From Calvatia gigantea (taxonomy: Eukaryota; Basidiomycota; Agaricomycetes; Agaricales; Lycoperdaceae): a DNA stretch of 64,000 nt. The DNA is taken from assembly GCA_025093985.1 (NCBI GenBank), contig JACAAK010000006.1, forward strand, positions 682,001 through 746,000. The letters are read 5' to 3'. Of the stretch, positions 1-10,789 are shown one piece after another; position 1 is the first letter of the stretch; the number at the start of each line of letters is the position of its first letter. The position numbers and the translations under genes were made by a program. The notes under the pieces are model-generated. The model was given only the letters and a program-made list of their open reading frames with translations. It was not told where the DNA came from and ran no database searches.

Positions 1-397
1 TACCCTCCACATGGAACCTTCTAGTACATGCGTCATACACAGTATGCTCTGATTATGCTACTGGTAGTTAGACCTCACCTGTATAAGGGTTCAGAGTGTA
101 CAGACCAGGGATATTAGTATATATACCCTTATGTAGCATTGTAGTATGTAGGCCTTTTGGCTACACCCTTTGGCATAAGACACTATGTCTTCTCTGTTCT
201 ACACTAGCTTCTCTAAGCATTGCTTCCCCTCTCCTCAAGACTCTCTGAGTACGCTGGTATAAGCAGGACTATGTCCACTACCATGTGCCTCTCCTACTGG
301 AACGTCTCCCAGATGAATACGACTACCCTCCACCGCTGACGCCTACACACTTAGGTAGTGTGAACTTATATTGGGATGTCTACTCATTCTCTCAACA
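1..397 (+). repeat. LTR of the LARD family, left part outside window
   Basis: This matches the last ~398 bp of the 545-bp LTR at 28428-28972, ending in CTCTCAACA at 397. The next bases are gypsy integrase codons, not the primer-binding site that follows 5' LTRs of this family. It is therefore a solo LTR or the 3' LTR of an element lying to the left. The insertion split a gypsy pol gene. The target duplication cannot be checked because the left flank is outside the window. Confidence 0.85.
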
Positions 398-1228
398 CAA
401 ACAGATGGTCAAACTGAGCACATCAACAGAGAAGTAGAGACCTATATCTGCCTGTACTGCAACTACGACCAGGATGACTGGGTGGAATGGCTCCCCATCA
501 TAGAGTTTTAGTACAATGACAAACGACATGGAGGAACACAAGAGACACCATTTTTCCTAAATTATGGAAGAAATCCATGGAAAGGCAAAAACGAGCCAAT
601 AACAAACAACCCTGTCGCCACAGCATTCCTGGAATGACTACAGCGCACCCGAGACAATGCCTCATCAGCACTATGGACATATCAAGAAAAGATGAAACAG
701 CAACACGACCGCCACAGAACCCACACCAGCATTTACCAAACAGGAGATAGAGTATGGTTAGAAAACACCAATATCCATACCAATCAATCATCAAAGAAGC
801 TAGGCCAAAAACGGTATGGACCTTTCCTTATTAAGGAGAAGATAGGAGAAGCAGCATATCGGCTGAAACTGCTGGATGGATGGGCCATCCATGATGTATT
901 CAATGAACAGCTCCTAACACCAGCACACCAGGCGGAGTTCCCAAGTCAAAAACAGCCATTAGCGCCCGACCCGGTGATCATCAATAACGAAGAAGAGTAC
1001 GAAGTAGATGAGATCCACAGACAACGAAAGTGAGGAAGGGGCTATCAATTCCTAGTCCACTGGAAGGGGTACAGCAATGAAGAAGATACGTGGACAGTGG
1101 AGTCTAACCTGGAAAACACTAAAGATGCCATAAGGGACTACCTGAAAAGGCATCCAGAGGATACCCATAAAAGAGGGGGCAGAAAACACAAAAAAACAGC
1201 AAACAAGCAACCCAGACAAAGGAACTAA
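398..1228 (+). pseudogene. Ty3/gypsy pol remnant: integrase C-terminal part plus chromodomain
   Basis: One frame, starting at the codons for TDGQTE at 401, reads through the end of the gypsy integrase core (NREVETYICLYCNYDQDDW), the GPFLI/YRLKL integrase C-terminal region, and a chromodomain (YQFLVHWKGYSNEEDTW) at about 1039-1150. It ends at TAA 1226-1228. In-frame stops at 509-511 (TAG), 635-637 (TGA) and 1031-1033 (TGA) break it. The TGA codons sit where an Arg CGA codon is expected, as from CpG deamination. Chromodomain integrases (chromoviruses) target integration to marked chromatin. The 5' part of the element is missing, cut by the LTR ending at 397. The copy is dead. Confidence 0.88.
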
Positions 1229-1234
1229 ACAAAC

Positions 1235-2224
1235 ATGCCTGCCTCCCAATCCAACCACATCGCTATCGACTCCCTTGTCCATCCCACTCCCACCAGAATC
1301 TCCTCTCTTCTGTTTCCCGAGCTAGGCAATAGCCGAGCACCTGCTCCCCAGGGAACTCATTTCAATCTCGCTAAGACACCATCCTCTGCACAAGGACTCC
1401 TTGAAGCCTTGCTTAAAGATGTCGACAAGGCAACCAACAGTGAAATCGAGAACATTACCACCCAGAACAAACGATTGGTAGTAAACTGGCACATTACCCT
1501 CGCCACTGCGTATATCACCTTTGCTGATATGTATGCCGGATTCACCAACACCTCCTCCTCCACCAACCAGCATATCTCCGCCATCTTCCAAGCACTAGAC
1601 CAGTCCACCCTCACCCCTAATGAAAAAGATCACATCCAAGGACTCCAAAGCCGAATCGATTTGGGCCTTGAGGTCTTCAATCACCTCGACATCGCCAATA
1701 TATTCCTAGAACTCACCGACATAGCCATGAAGTTACTCGGAAGAGACAAGTCAAATGAAGACCCCGACATCAATACCTTGGTTGACAGAATCCACATCAC
1801 CCTGTCCAAACTACATGATACCATCAACCCCACACCACCAACCCACGCTGATATCCCTATGGATGAGGAAACCACGGTTTTAATGAAAGAAGAAGTCAAT
1901 GCCCTCCGTCGCTTCATTAAAACCATCACACTGCCACAACTCATATCAGTTTTTCTCCCGCCCACAAGATTCCGCACTGTGTTGCCAGGACAAGAAAAGG
2001 ACCAACATTATTGGAACTCGATAGTCAAGAACTACTGGGACAGCTCCACCACCACCGATTTCCCATACAATGGAGTCCCAGTCCCTATCCGACAAGACAG
2101 GTGAAGCCACTCACCCGTCTTCTTAGCGCGCTCCAACAAAGGAAAGTTTCTCATCACCGCCACTAAAAAAGCACTTGCCACTGCAGTTGTAAACGGAGAC
2201 TTCAATGAGCTTCCTGAGGCATGA
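1235..2224 (+). pseudogene. Extra ORF between gypsy pol and its 3' LTR, function unknown
   Basis: An ATG 7 bp after the pol stop opens a 289-codon frame to TGA 2102-2104. The same frame then continues for 40 more codons to TGA 2222-2224, so the ancestral product was probably about 329 residues. The TGA at 2102 is a likely CGA-to-TGA decay product. The protein is soluble-looking, Thr/Ile/Leu-rich and helical, with no signal peptide, membrane segment, zinc knuckle or protease/RT motif that I can see. Its position between the chromodomain and the polypurine tract is where envelope-like genes lie in some gypsy elements, but nothing here supports an envelope. A captured host gene or a structural protein are equally possible. 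Confidence 0.6.
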
Positions 2225-2242
2225 AGCCTAATTGGGGGGTAT

Positions 2243-2549
2243 TGTTGTGAATTTTCACTGGTCATATCGCATTCTCTATATTCGTCTATATTCCTACCTC
2301 CTGTGTACCTGTTTCACCTATTCCTGTCTGCGCAATCCCCGAGCTCTGACTCATAACTACTATACCATAGACATCGGACATTTCATGTAGTTATCTCCAT
2401 CCATTCAACTGGATGGTCCTTCTGTATTTAAGCATACATACATGCTCCTGTATTCGGTACGCTTAACCACTTAGTTCCTCTCCCCTTACTCGCCCTCAAG
2501 TCTTAGCCTAAGTTGCAACCTGAGGTTAACTCAGACTAAGGTCGTAACA
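2243..2549 (+). repeat. 3' LTR of the gypsy element
   Basis: A purine run (ATTGGGGGG at 2231-2239) precedes the LTR start TGTTGTGA at 2243. The right end is TCGTAACA at 2542-2549, giving imperfect inverted ends (TGTTGTGA against TGTTACGA). Length is 307 bp. The LTR contains TGTATTTAAG at about 2423-2432, a candidate TATA region. The sequence from about 63812 to the right window edge is a diverged relative of this LTR. Confidence 0.75.
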
Positions 2550-5342
2550 CAAGCTATACAGCTTCAGGCATGTCTACCTGACTTATGGTGGAAATTTGCG
2601 TTGAACACAGCTGTGCATTTATATAATCACATGCCAGTCCAGTGTCTGTAGTGGAAGACACCTTTTGAGTGTTATTCAAGGGAAAAGCCAGACTTGTCCC
2701 ATATTTGTATGTTTGGATGCAGCACATATGTATTTCTACCCAATGAAATCCACCCAAACAAATTGTCCACAAAATCCAAGATTATGATCTTTCTTGGATA
2801 TAAAGGTAGTAAAAACTACATCTTTATGCAGCACATGACAGGCAACGTGATTTTTATATCACCCACTGCCTTATTTGATGAGGGATATTTTCCCAAATGC
2901 CCCGATTCAGTGCCAGATAGCAGTAACCGGCCTAATCACAGAAGAGAGAGAAATCTGCCTAGACCAGGATTAAAGGTTCCACCTCCTATTCTGCCATCTT
3001 TGGATGATGCCAGAATTGTTCCACCTCCACCTAATCATCCAATAAAACTACCTCTGGTTTCTCCACCATTCAAACCAAAATATTCTCTGCCTATACCTCC
3101 TTTACCCCGCCATGATTCTACCCCACTGAGCAGCATTGTGTCACAACAACCATCACCTGGCAATATGCCACCTTGGGTTCCCCCACCTGAGTCGCCATTT
3201 TCACATGGAACGACCATTGAGGAAGAACATGACCCATGTGATGATTGGCATGTGGATAGGGATGTTTGGGATACCAAAAATGAGGAATTCCCAATCCCAG
3301 TTCCCAAGTGTCATGCTGTTGGTCATGATCAGATAGAGCCACATTATTCTGAATGACAGGGCAGGCCTCCTATCAGACCAGGGAATACTTATGGAGAGCA
3401 CAGGCGTCCAATTTCTATTGAAAGAGAAATAGATCGGACTCACTGACAAGAGCAGCAGAGGCAAAGGCAGTGCATTCGTGCTAATGCCCCTTTGGACAAA
3501 GTAATATGTGAGCATAGAGCAAGGACTAACCATCCTGAATATGTGAGGCAAAGAGTTTGTGCTGAGTGGTATCTGCCACAATCCTTTGATTTACCTCCAT
3601 TTCAACTTCCTCTACATCTGGAACTGCCGCCTATGCCTGAATCTTATGATCTGACATCTCATAATATGGAAAATATGGATATTGAAAGGCTTGTCGCTGA
3701 GGGAGGAGTAAAACTGATCGATTTCTTGATACAGACAGTATATAATACCACATACAGAGAGCCTGAAACTTTCCATGACATGCTCAAGCTTCCTGAGCCT
3801 ATCAAGGCAAAATGGATGGCTACATGTATTGAGGAACTCAACACATTGAAGAAACATGGAGTATATGAATTGGTAGATCTGCCAAAAGGGAGAAGAACGG
3901 TTAAAAACCATTGGGTATTTCTCAAAAAGTCTGATGGCCACCTGCAAGCTCGCTTAGTAGTGAAGGGTTTCTCGCAGATTGAAGGCATCGACTATAATGA
4001 GCTTTTTTCTCCAGTTGTCTGCTATGAGTCTGTGCGCATAAGCTTTACACTCACTGCAATCCATGATTGGGATATGCACAGCATTGACATAAAAATGGCC
4101 TATTTATATGGCAAACTGGATGAAGAAATATATATGGAACAGCCTGAAGGGTTTCAACTTCCCAGGCAGGAAGGGAAGGTATGGAGACTAAAGTGAGTGA
4201 TCTATAGCCTTAAACAAGCTGGTCGCCAGTGGTGGAAGGAATTGCACCAATCTATGATTGAGCTGGGATTCACCCGCTGTAAATCCAACTATGCTGTATA
4301 CTTTCACAGACATCCAAAGATGAAAGAGCTTGTAGTAGCCATTGTTTATGTTGATGACATGAATTTCTTGGGAATTAAAAACTCCCCCCTCCTCAAAGAG
4401 TTGAAGGGAAAGTTCACCAAAAAGTGGGAATGCAGAGACCATGGTCCCTGTGAAGAATTTCTTGGGATGAAAATCTCGAGGAATCACTCCAAGTGTCAAA
4501 TCTTCATCCAACAGGTCAAATACCTGGATAAGATCTTGCAGCACTTCCAGGTTCCACAGTCTGCCATAGCTAAAATGCCATTACCTGCTGGCTTCCAGTT
4601 CATTACGAACAAGGATACTGCGTCTGCCCCCTTCTGTCAAAAGTACCAACAATTGGTCAGTTCTTTAATGTACTTGATGATTGGCACTAGGCCCAACATA
4701 GCCTTTGCCATAGTTAAGCTGGCACAACATGCCGCTAACCCTGCACCTGAGCACTATTGCACTGGAATTCACATATTAAAGTACTTGTCCATGACAAGGA
4801 ACTATGCATTGACATATGAAGGTGATACTGGGAAACCGATGGTGATGTTAGAATGCCTCAGTGACTCAGATTGGGCTCAAGATACTGAAACCTGCCAATC
4901 TGTTTTGGGAAATGTCTATATGATTGTGTCTGGTGCTGTCACTTGGACTTCACAGCGACAGAAGATGGTTTCACTCTCATCCACCGAGGCAGAATACAAA
5001 GAACTGTCTGACGCTTCACAACAAGTGAAATGGCTGTCACAGCTTCTGGAGGAGCTCAGTATTGAGCACCCAACTCCTATTCTCTACGGCGACAATGATG
5101 GGTCCAAATTCTGGACTAAAAATCCCATTGTTGAAAAATGGTTGAAGCATGTGGATATTCATTACCACTATGTGCAAGAATTAGTTGAGGAAGGAATTAT
5201 TGTTATTGGTGATGTGTCTTCACAAGACAATCCTGCCGATATCTTTACAAAGAATCTTGGCATAACCAAAATCAATCTCTTCCACCCTGAGCTTGGACTT
5301 ATTTTTGGATCTGACATCAAAGCATGGGATAAAGCCACTTGA
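2550..5342 (+). pseudogene. Copia element A: 5'-truncated pol (end of integrase, RT, RNase H)
   Basis: The reading frame begins abruptly in integrase (codons corresponding to AQAIRLQACLPD in element E), with no leader, gag, protease or integrase core. It then covers the Pro-rich linker (about 2900-3350), the reverse transcriptase (GFSQIEGIDYNELFSPVV near 3965, YVDD at about 4348-4359) and RNase H (SDSDW, SSTEAEY near 4980). In-frame stops are TAG 2649-2651, TGA 3354-3356, TGA 3444-3446 and TGA 4194-4196. The last three lie at decayed CGA codons; the TAG replaces a CAG outside CpG. The left edge abuts the gypsy LTR end exactly at 2549/2550. The copy is inactive and more diverged than C, D and E. 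Confidence 0.92.
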
Positions 5343-5379
5343 TCGATGAAACGATAATCTCCCTCCTTCAAGTGAGGAG

Positions 5380-5785
5380 TGTTGAATCTCGATCCATACC
5401 ACTACGTTGGATCAGTCTATTTATAGCTGAAACAGATTCTTGAGTACTTCACTCTTGAAGAGAGATAATGAACAATGTACTAGACTGCACTCTAGGTTGC
5501 TGGCTATGGTCTATTAGATAGAACCACATACATAGTATGCTCTGTATATGCTACTGGCAGATAAGACCTCACCTGTATTAGGTAGAATGGTGCACAGACC
5601 AGAGACATTAGATATATAAGCCCTATGTAATATGTGTACATACTTTAGACAATTCAGTCTTCCTATTGCCCACCATTCCTCTCAGATATCCACTAGCAAC
5701 TGTCTACAATGCTCTCAACAAACCCAGTGAGTACAACTCCCCTTCGCCACTAGCATAGAGCTACTCTGGTGTACTCGTCTCAACA
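5380..5785 (+). repeat. Copia element A 3' LTR
   Basis: A polypurine/pyrimidine boundary block (TCCCTCCTTCAAGTGAGGAG) precedes TGTTGAATCTCG at 5380. The LTR ends CTCGTCTCAACA at 5785 (406 bp), close to the 407-409-bp LTRs of D and E. It contains TATTTATAG near 5420 and ATATATAAG near 5613, candidate TATA elements. The right flank starts GTTCT; no matching duplication can be sought because the left end of the element is lost. Confidence 0.9.
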
Positions 5786-6312
5786 GTTCTATCCTGACTT
5801 CACAACCAACATGTGCAAAGTTATGCAGTATAGTTAACATCAATATTTACTTTACTTTGTTGTAACAAGTAGTGTGAAAATCACCCATTCCCAAATTGGT
5901 CAACTTGCTCCTCTTTGCTAACTTCTGGGATTGGGCATGTTCTAACCATGCACTCTTGCCATTGTTAGCAGTGCAGGTTGACACCAATGTGGCAGTGACA
6001 GCCCCATTGATAAGTGCAAATGCACAAACAGAGCCTGTGGTTTTTGAACAGAAAAAAACTACTTTTATACTGCTGATGCAATCTCCCTTATATTTAACTC
6101 AACCAGAGTCAGGTTTTGGCACTCCAGGTGCCACTATGGTATAATAACTTCCATTTATCATTTAAGTATTTGGGTGTTTAAATTTGGCCAGATAACTGTT
6201 TTGACTCCCTCAAATAGAAAATGACATACCAATTTTGGAAAAGTGCACCTGGGCAACTCAAACATTGAAGGTGGGCTAGTGGCTAACCATATCCACAACG
6301 TCAACGAAACTG
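5786..6312. other. Intergenic, no gene recognised
   Basis: AT-rich sequence between the copia A LTR and the first host gene. A short open frame (5896-6144) has no protein-family resemblance I can name. The last part presumably holds the promoter of the gene starting at 6313. Confidence 0.5.
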
Positions 6313-6997
6313 ATGTGCAGACTTATTGCTGCCACTCTTTGCATCCCCTTCATTCCCCTCATTGTCTTCTGTTATATCCTTTTAATTGTTATCAATATCG
6401 CTCTATCCATCACCAACAACTTCATTACATTACGGACAAAGGACCCCCACCAGCTCCACATTATTCGACTGTACCACGGAACCCACGTCGTGCCTGGAAC
6501 CCCAGTTTGGGAAACGATTGACCCTGCTTTCCTCAGGCATCCTACCGACTTTTCCACTGGCGAGGACAGACAACCGTTGTACACAACAACTTCAGTAGAT
6601 TGGGCACGGCACTGGGCACAAAGAGTCTGTCCCTCTGGGCACCATCTTGTGATAATGGCCTATGAATTAAGGATGCAGGGGCTCAAACGATATGATTTTG
6701 GATTAGAGGCAACGGGACATCATTTGAAGAGTGGCAACATGTAAGTGGCCTCAGTGCGTAGCAACATGAAATAGGTTTCACCCATTAAACAAGTACGTCC
6801 TGTCAAACTATACTGGAGGAGGTGATCCATACTCCAAGTACTCGAAGTACGATGTCATTGCCGGACCAACAAGCGAGGGACCCTGGGAGGAAGGGGCAAC
6901 ACCATCACAACGTTCGTCATTCATCCTCCTGTCAGCCACACCTTCCCAACAGACCATCAGCCTCAGAGGTGGTGCCATTTCACGTAGCCGATATTGA
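6313..6997 (+). CDS. Membrane-anchored protein with ADP-ribosyltransferase-fold-like motifs
   Basis: Model: exons 6313-6740 and 6775-6997, 216 aa. Residues about 5-33 form a hydrophobic segment, a signal anchor or signal peptide. After it come YHGT (54-57), a Pro/Thr loop, DFSTG, LYTT (89-92) and DWARHWA. This order resembles the DUF3990-type ADP-ribosyltransferase fold, where a YHGT-like strand and an F/L-Y-T-T block followed by an A-x-x-W-A helix are typical. The second exon continues with YVLSNYTGGGD and YDVIAGP, also like that group. The intron GTAAGT...ATAG is only 34 nt; it was chosen because it restores the frame carrying YDVIAGP. No catalytic Glu motif is certain, so enzymatic activity is unproven. 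Family call is moderate, gene reality fairly good. Confidence 0.55.
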
Positions 6998-7774
6998 AGG
7001 GCCAATGCCCCAGGTGGCAATAATGACGGCCAAGGCACGAAGGCAACTGGCTCGAGTCTGGGTCCGAACAGAAAGCCAGTCTTAAGGTCAGTGATCAAAA
7101 ACTAATCTCTCAATTTCACAGTAGGGGAATAGAATACACAGCAGGACAATGGGGTTGCGGTTGGGGACATGTTGAGGCTAGTGTAGTGGTCGGGGATATG
7201 AAGCAGTTGCGGCGGTCAAGGACGTTCGGAGCAGTCATAGTGGTCAGGATCATGTAGCAGTCGTCATAGTGGTATAGGATGTGGTGGGCTTGAGGGTTCG
7301 GCCTGTTGGAAAGCCGCACCAGCAAGAGTTTGCGAGGAGCGGATGGACTTTGGGGGCTCGTCTTTTCGGCTGGGCTCTTGTATGAGCCAACCACCCGCCT
7401 TTCCTTGTTCCTTCTTTGTTCTCGTAACGAATAGAAAGAATTCTTCGGCTTACCGCGTTTTGAGGTTGCTACAGAGAAGAGAGGGGGCCCGAGTTCCCGA
7501 TTGAGCTCGAGATTGGGTGTTTTTACTCTGCCAAATGGTTGGTTGATCGGCTGGGCAGGACAATCCACGGTGAGTCACCCTCTACACCTTCCGGAGCTGT
7601 TAAACTGGGGTTCGGGATTTGCTGAACTGTATTCCTTGATGGGCGCGTGCGGAAACCAAAAAGCGGGACTATTGCGAATATGATAGTTTAGCATTTGTAA
7701 CATTCACGTATCCAAGAAAAAATTCGACCGGATGCAACTACATTCACCCCTCGGCTCAGATTTCGTTCAACAAC
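6998..7774. other. Intergenic between convergent genes
   Basis: Holds the presumed 3' ends of the ADP-ribosyltransferase-like gene (+) and the muconate cyclase gene (-). Imperfect GTCATAGTGG/GTCAGGATC-type direct repeats lie at about 7195-7280. No gene is supported. Confidence 0.5.
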
Positions 7775-9484
7775 CTAGGCCAACCAAATGGCATGACTTC
7801 CGCCAACCATCTTCTCGCTGTGGGTTTTCGCCTTATCACTTTCACCATCCTGTTTAGTCTCCCCATCACTACCGGACTCGACCATCGGTTCAGGCCACTC
7901 CGCAACCATACGTATACCTTGCCCGCCCCATCCGTCCCATTCCAGGACTTTCACACCACCAGAAGCTAGACGCGGATTAGACGACGCGGCGGATGTTTCG
8001 TCATCGTCTGTGAGAAGGATCCATACACCCTGATCTTCTTCCTGCCATGCTGATACGTCTTGGACTGAGGATTTGACCGGTCCGGAATTAGATCGAGCTT
8101 GGACGTTGAGGGGTACTTGGGGAGCGTGGGGGTGTTGTTTGTGTGGTTTAGTATCGGGATTGGTGGTTTCCATGTTGGTGTTGCCTTCCGCTTGATTGAC
8201 GATGGTTTCTTCTTTGGGAGCGGGGGAGGGGACTTTTCTCTTCGTTAGTAAATCAATTGCATTGGCTTTCCCGCCAGAGCTTCGTGTTTCGTATCTGATT
8301 ACCGCCTCTAGGGGGTGTTCGTCTTTATCCTTCAATCCGTCGTTGTCGTTTAAGAAGTACCCATTCTCGTCCAGGGCGAAGATGGTTAACCAGCCTAGAG
8401 TGGATGGAGTGGATCCACGTGTGGTTGTGAAAAGGGCGTAAGGGGAGGGATGGGCGGGTGTGGGCGGTGTAAGGAGAAGGGTGTCACCGCGGAACTGGTG
8501 TTGCGAGGTGGTGGATTGGAGGTTGTCTGGGAGGAGAGAGCGGGAGGTTATGTGGTTGAGGGTTGAAGTTGAAGAGTCAATTTCGTAGAGGTCAACGAAA
8601 TTAGCTAGAGGGGAAGTACGCGAGTTAATTGGGGGGGGGAGATAGGAAAGTAGCTGGGTTTTAAGACGTACAGTGTTCAGTGACGCAGTAGAGAACCTTG
8701 CCATTTGGGTGAACCTTGACATGTCGTGGCCCGTCGTGGGCACTCGGGCCGCGCGGGGAAGGTGATGAGGAGAGATGTGTGAGTGATCCAGAGGTTAGGT
8801 TGCGAGAGTATATTTCTATCGTGTTCGTGCCGAGGACAGGGACAAAGGTCAGGGAGTACGAAGGTGTAGACGCTGATTCGATGCCATGAGAGCCGTATCG
8901 CTGCGGAATGGTTTCTATAAGAAAACATTCTCAACGTGTTGAAAGTGCTTGCTCACCAGAGCGACGCGAGTTTTATCAGCAAGGGGTAACTGATCTTCGG
9001 GAACGAATAAGATCTCCTGTGTTTTCTTCCCGAAGCCACCCGTGTTTACATCTACTGGGTGTACTTCACCCGTTGGACCGCCAACCGAGTAGATGTGAGT
9101 AAACGGAGGCGGTATATCGATGTATGACGATGTGGCAGCTGTCTCAGACGGTAAGTTCAATGTCGCGGATATCTAAGAAACATACATACTTATGGGCACG
9201 GTGTCGAGATGCGAGATACGCCATGGATTTGAGTTATCACATTCAATAATCCAGCTTTGAAGCGACGGAGGCTGAGCCCAAGAAGTGGTGAATACTCTAT
9301 CTTTGTGTTGGTTTGTGGCAAGGTACTGATGGGGACCAAGTGTTGAGATTGTTTGGACATGGTTGATCACTCTGAGGGCCGGGTCGAACGCGAGTAGGAA
9401 GAGGGAAAGAGAGCGGAATGAGCCTGAGATGAAGTGGAAGAGGTGAGCTGAGGAGTCTGTGGAGTTTGAAGGCAGGTCCATCAT
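7775..9484 (-). CDS. Carboxy-cis,cis-muconate cyclase
   Basis: Exons in transcript order: 9484-9190, 9138-8957, 8900-8672, 8604-7775; total 1536 nt, 511 aa, all junction phases consistent. Introns are 51, 56 and 67 nt. The product is a seven-bladed beta-propeller lactonising enzyme of the protocatechuate branch of the beta-ketoadipate pathway, converting 3-carboxymuconate to a lactone. Family signatures: FISGSFRSLSLFLLAFDP, GPHQYLATNQ, TSWAQPPSLQSW, PITATSSYI across junction 1, THIYSVGGPTGEVHPVD, RYGSHGIES at the third exon, DGPRHVKVHPNGKVLYCVTE, FVDLYEID and the C-terminal HAIWL. Start: two adjacent ATGs at 9484 and 9481; either is possible. A Ser/Pro-rich insert (about residues 390-450) is less conserved. 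It lies tail-to-tail with the gene at 6313 and upstream-to-upstream with the dioxygenase gene at 10790. Confidence 0.88.
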
Positions 9485-9610
9485 GTGGTGGAGACTAGCA
9501 TGGGGTCGCGTGCGCAACCTAGGACACTTTGTAATTTGTAATTCAACACCTGCAGATGAATGCTTACACAACAAGCTTCTCTCAAGGAAAATCCTTGTAT
9601 TTCGGTAACT

Positions 9611-10084
9611 TCACCAACGGAGTAACGTTGAATTCACGGCTCCGCTGGAGGGGGGAGCGGCGTAACCGCTTGCACTCTTGACCATATCCTTATCAGATAA
9701 GATTATCTTCCACCCAGCTTGACTAAACTGTCGTAAAGCGTCATCACCAATGCTTACCCAGTAACACTGTGTGCTGTGTTGCTCAAGTACCTGTGTTTTC
9801 CGCGGTGGAGTGATTTGGTCAATTTCACGGTTGGAAAAACGCTTCGGGCCTCTCCACATGCAAGTCTGGCCATGGAAAAAGAGTAGAGCCTTCTTCCGCC
9901 GGAATCTAAGTCTAGACCGTACATCTCTGAAACGAACGTTTTCTGTTTGCTGGTTTGGGAGTTTGGAAAGAAGCTGGAACGTCGAAAACGGCGAAATTAT
10001 TTCTGAGCGTGTTGTTGTGGGTGGTTTCTTAGTACACAGCCCACTTGCAGAAGACCCGATGCTTTGATGGCTTTCAATTTCCAT
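9611..10084 (-). CDS. Hypothetical small protein
   Basis: An intact ATG-initiated 157-codon frame lies between the start of the muconate cyclase gene and the dioxygenase promoter. The product is basic in the middle (FRDVRSRLRFRRKKALLFF) and contains WVSIGDDALRQFSQAGWKI. There is no signal peptide or membrane segment. I do not recognise a family. It could be a small mitochondrial or nuclear protein, part of a longer spliced gene, or a chance frame in the cyclase 5' region. Confidence 0.35.
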   Translation of the reverse strand: MEIESHQSIGSSASGLCTKKPPTTTRSEIISPFSTFQLLSKLPNQQTENVRFRDVRSRLRFRRKKALLFFHGQTCMWRGPKRFSNREIDQITPPRKTQVLEQHSTQCYWVSIGDDALRQFSQAGWKIILSDKDMVKSASGYAAPPSSGAVNSTLLRW

Positions 10085-10789
10085 AAGTATCCTCTCAGCA
10101 TAGCGTCTTCTTTCTTATAGATCACCCCCTGAGATTTGGAAGACTTCCACCCGTCCCTTGGACAAGCATACTACCCTACCCCGGAACCTGGAACAGGGTA
10201 CGGCATCTGGGCGACCCGGCTGCGCTCCGCTTCGATCGCATCGCTTGGATTCTGCCTTTCGTTAAACCACCATCTCACAGCTACTTATGTACCAGCCGTG
10301 GATCCAATCATTGAGGCGAGAATTGATGGATGATAGGAAAAATCGGAAAACCCCACCTAGTTGACCTTACAATCAAATAGGAAAAGCAGCTTCGGGGGCT
10401 CGAAGGGCCTGGGTCGATGGCTCAGCGCTCAGCGTTTAAATGTTTAACAGGCGGTGACGGCACAGTGCGTCGAAGGCATCAATGTGGAAGACTGCTCCAC
10501 TCTTCAGTCGGGTAATATACATACTTAACGGGCACAATGTTGGTAGGGTTTTCAGTTGAAGTTGTATTGATGAGACTCTGCTGGTATTATTTTTGTGGAT
10601 GTTACGATGGTTTGTCGTTAATTCTTTTACGCATTTCCAACTATTTCCAACCAGCACCAGCAGGGGTCGAGTTGAAGGAAAAGGTTAGCGTTCCCGATGG
10701 AACATGGTTCTTCCGCTCGGACCTTGGATCCATAAATAGCCGTATAAATATGACGACTAATCTCAACTGTACTCTCACCTCTTCCACAA
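10085..10789. other. Intergenic and promoter region of the dioxygenase gene
   Basis: About 700 bp with no supported gene; short open frames on both strands look accidental. The last 60 bp hold candidate TATA elements (next entry). Confidence 0.45.
10729..10751 (+). promoter_or_regulatory. Candidate TATA elements of the dioxygenase gene
   Basis: CATAAATAG and GTATAAATA lie about 40-60 bp upstream of the ATG at 10790, the expected spacing for a fungal core promoter with a short 5' leader. Support is positional only. Confidence 0.45.

Noticed and set aside
7116..7568. 150-codon minus-strand frame
   Set aside because: No family resemblance, low-complexity repeats, and it lies in the 3' intergenic space of two convergent genes.
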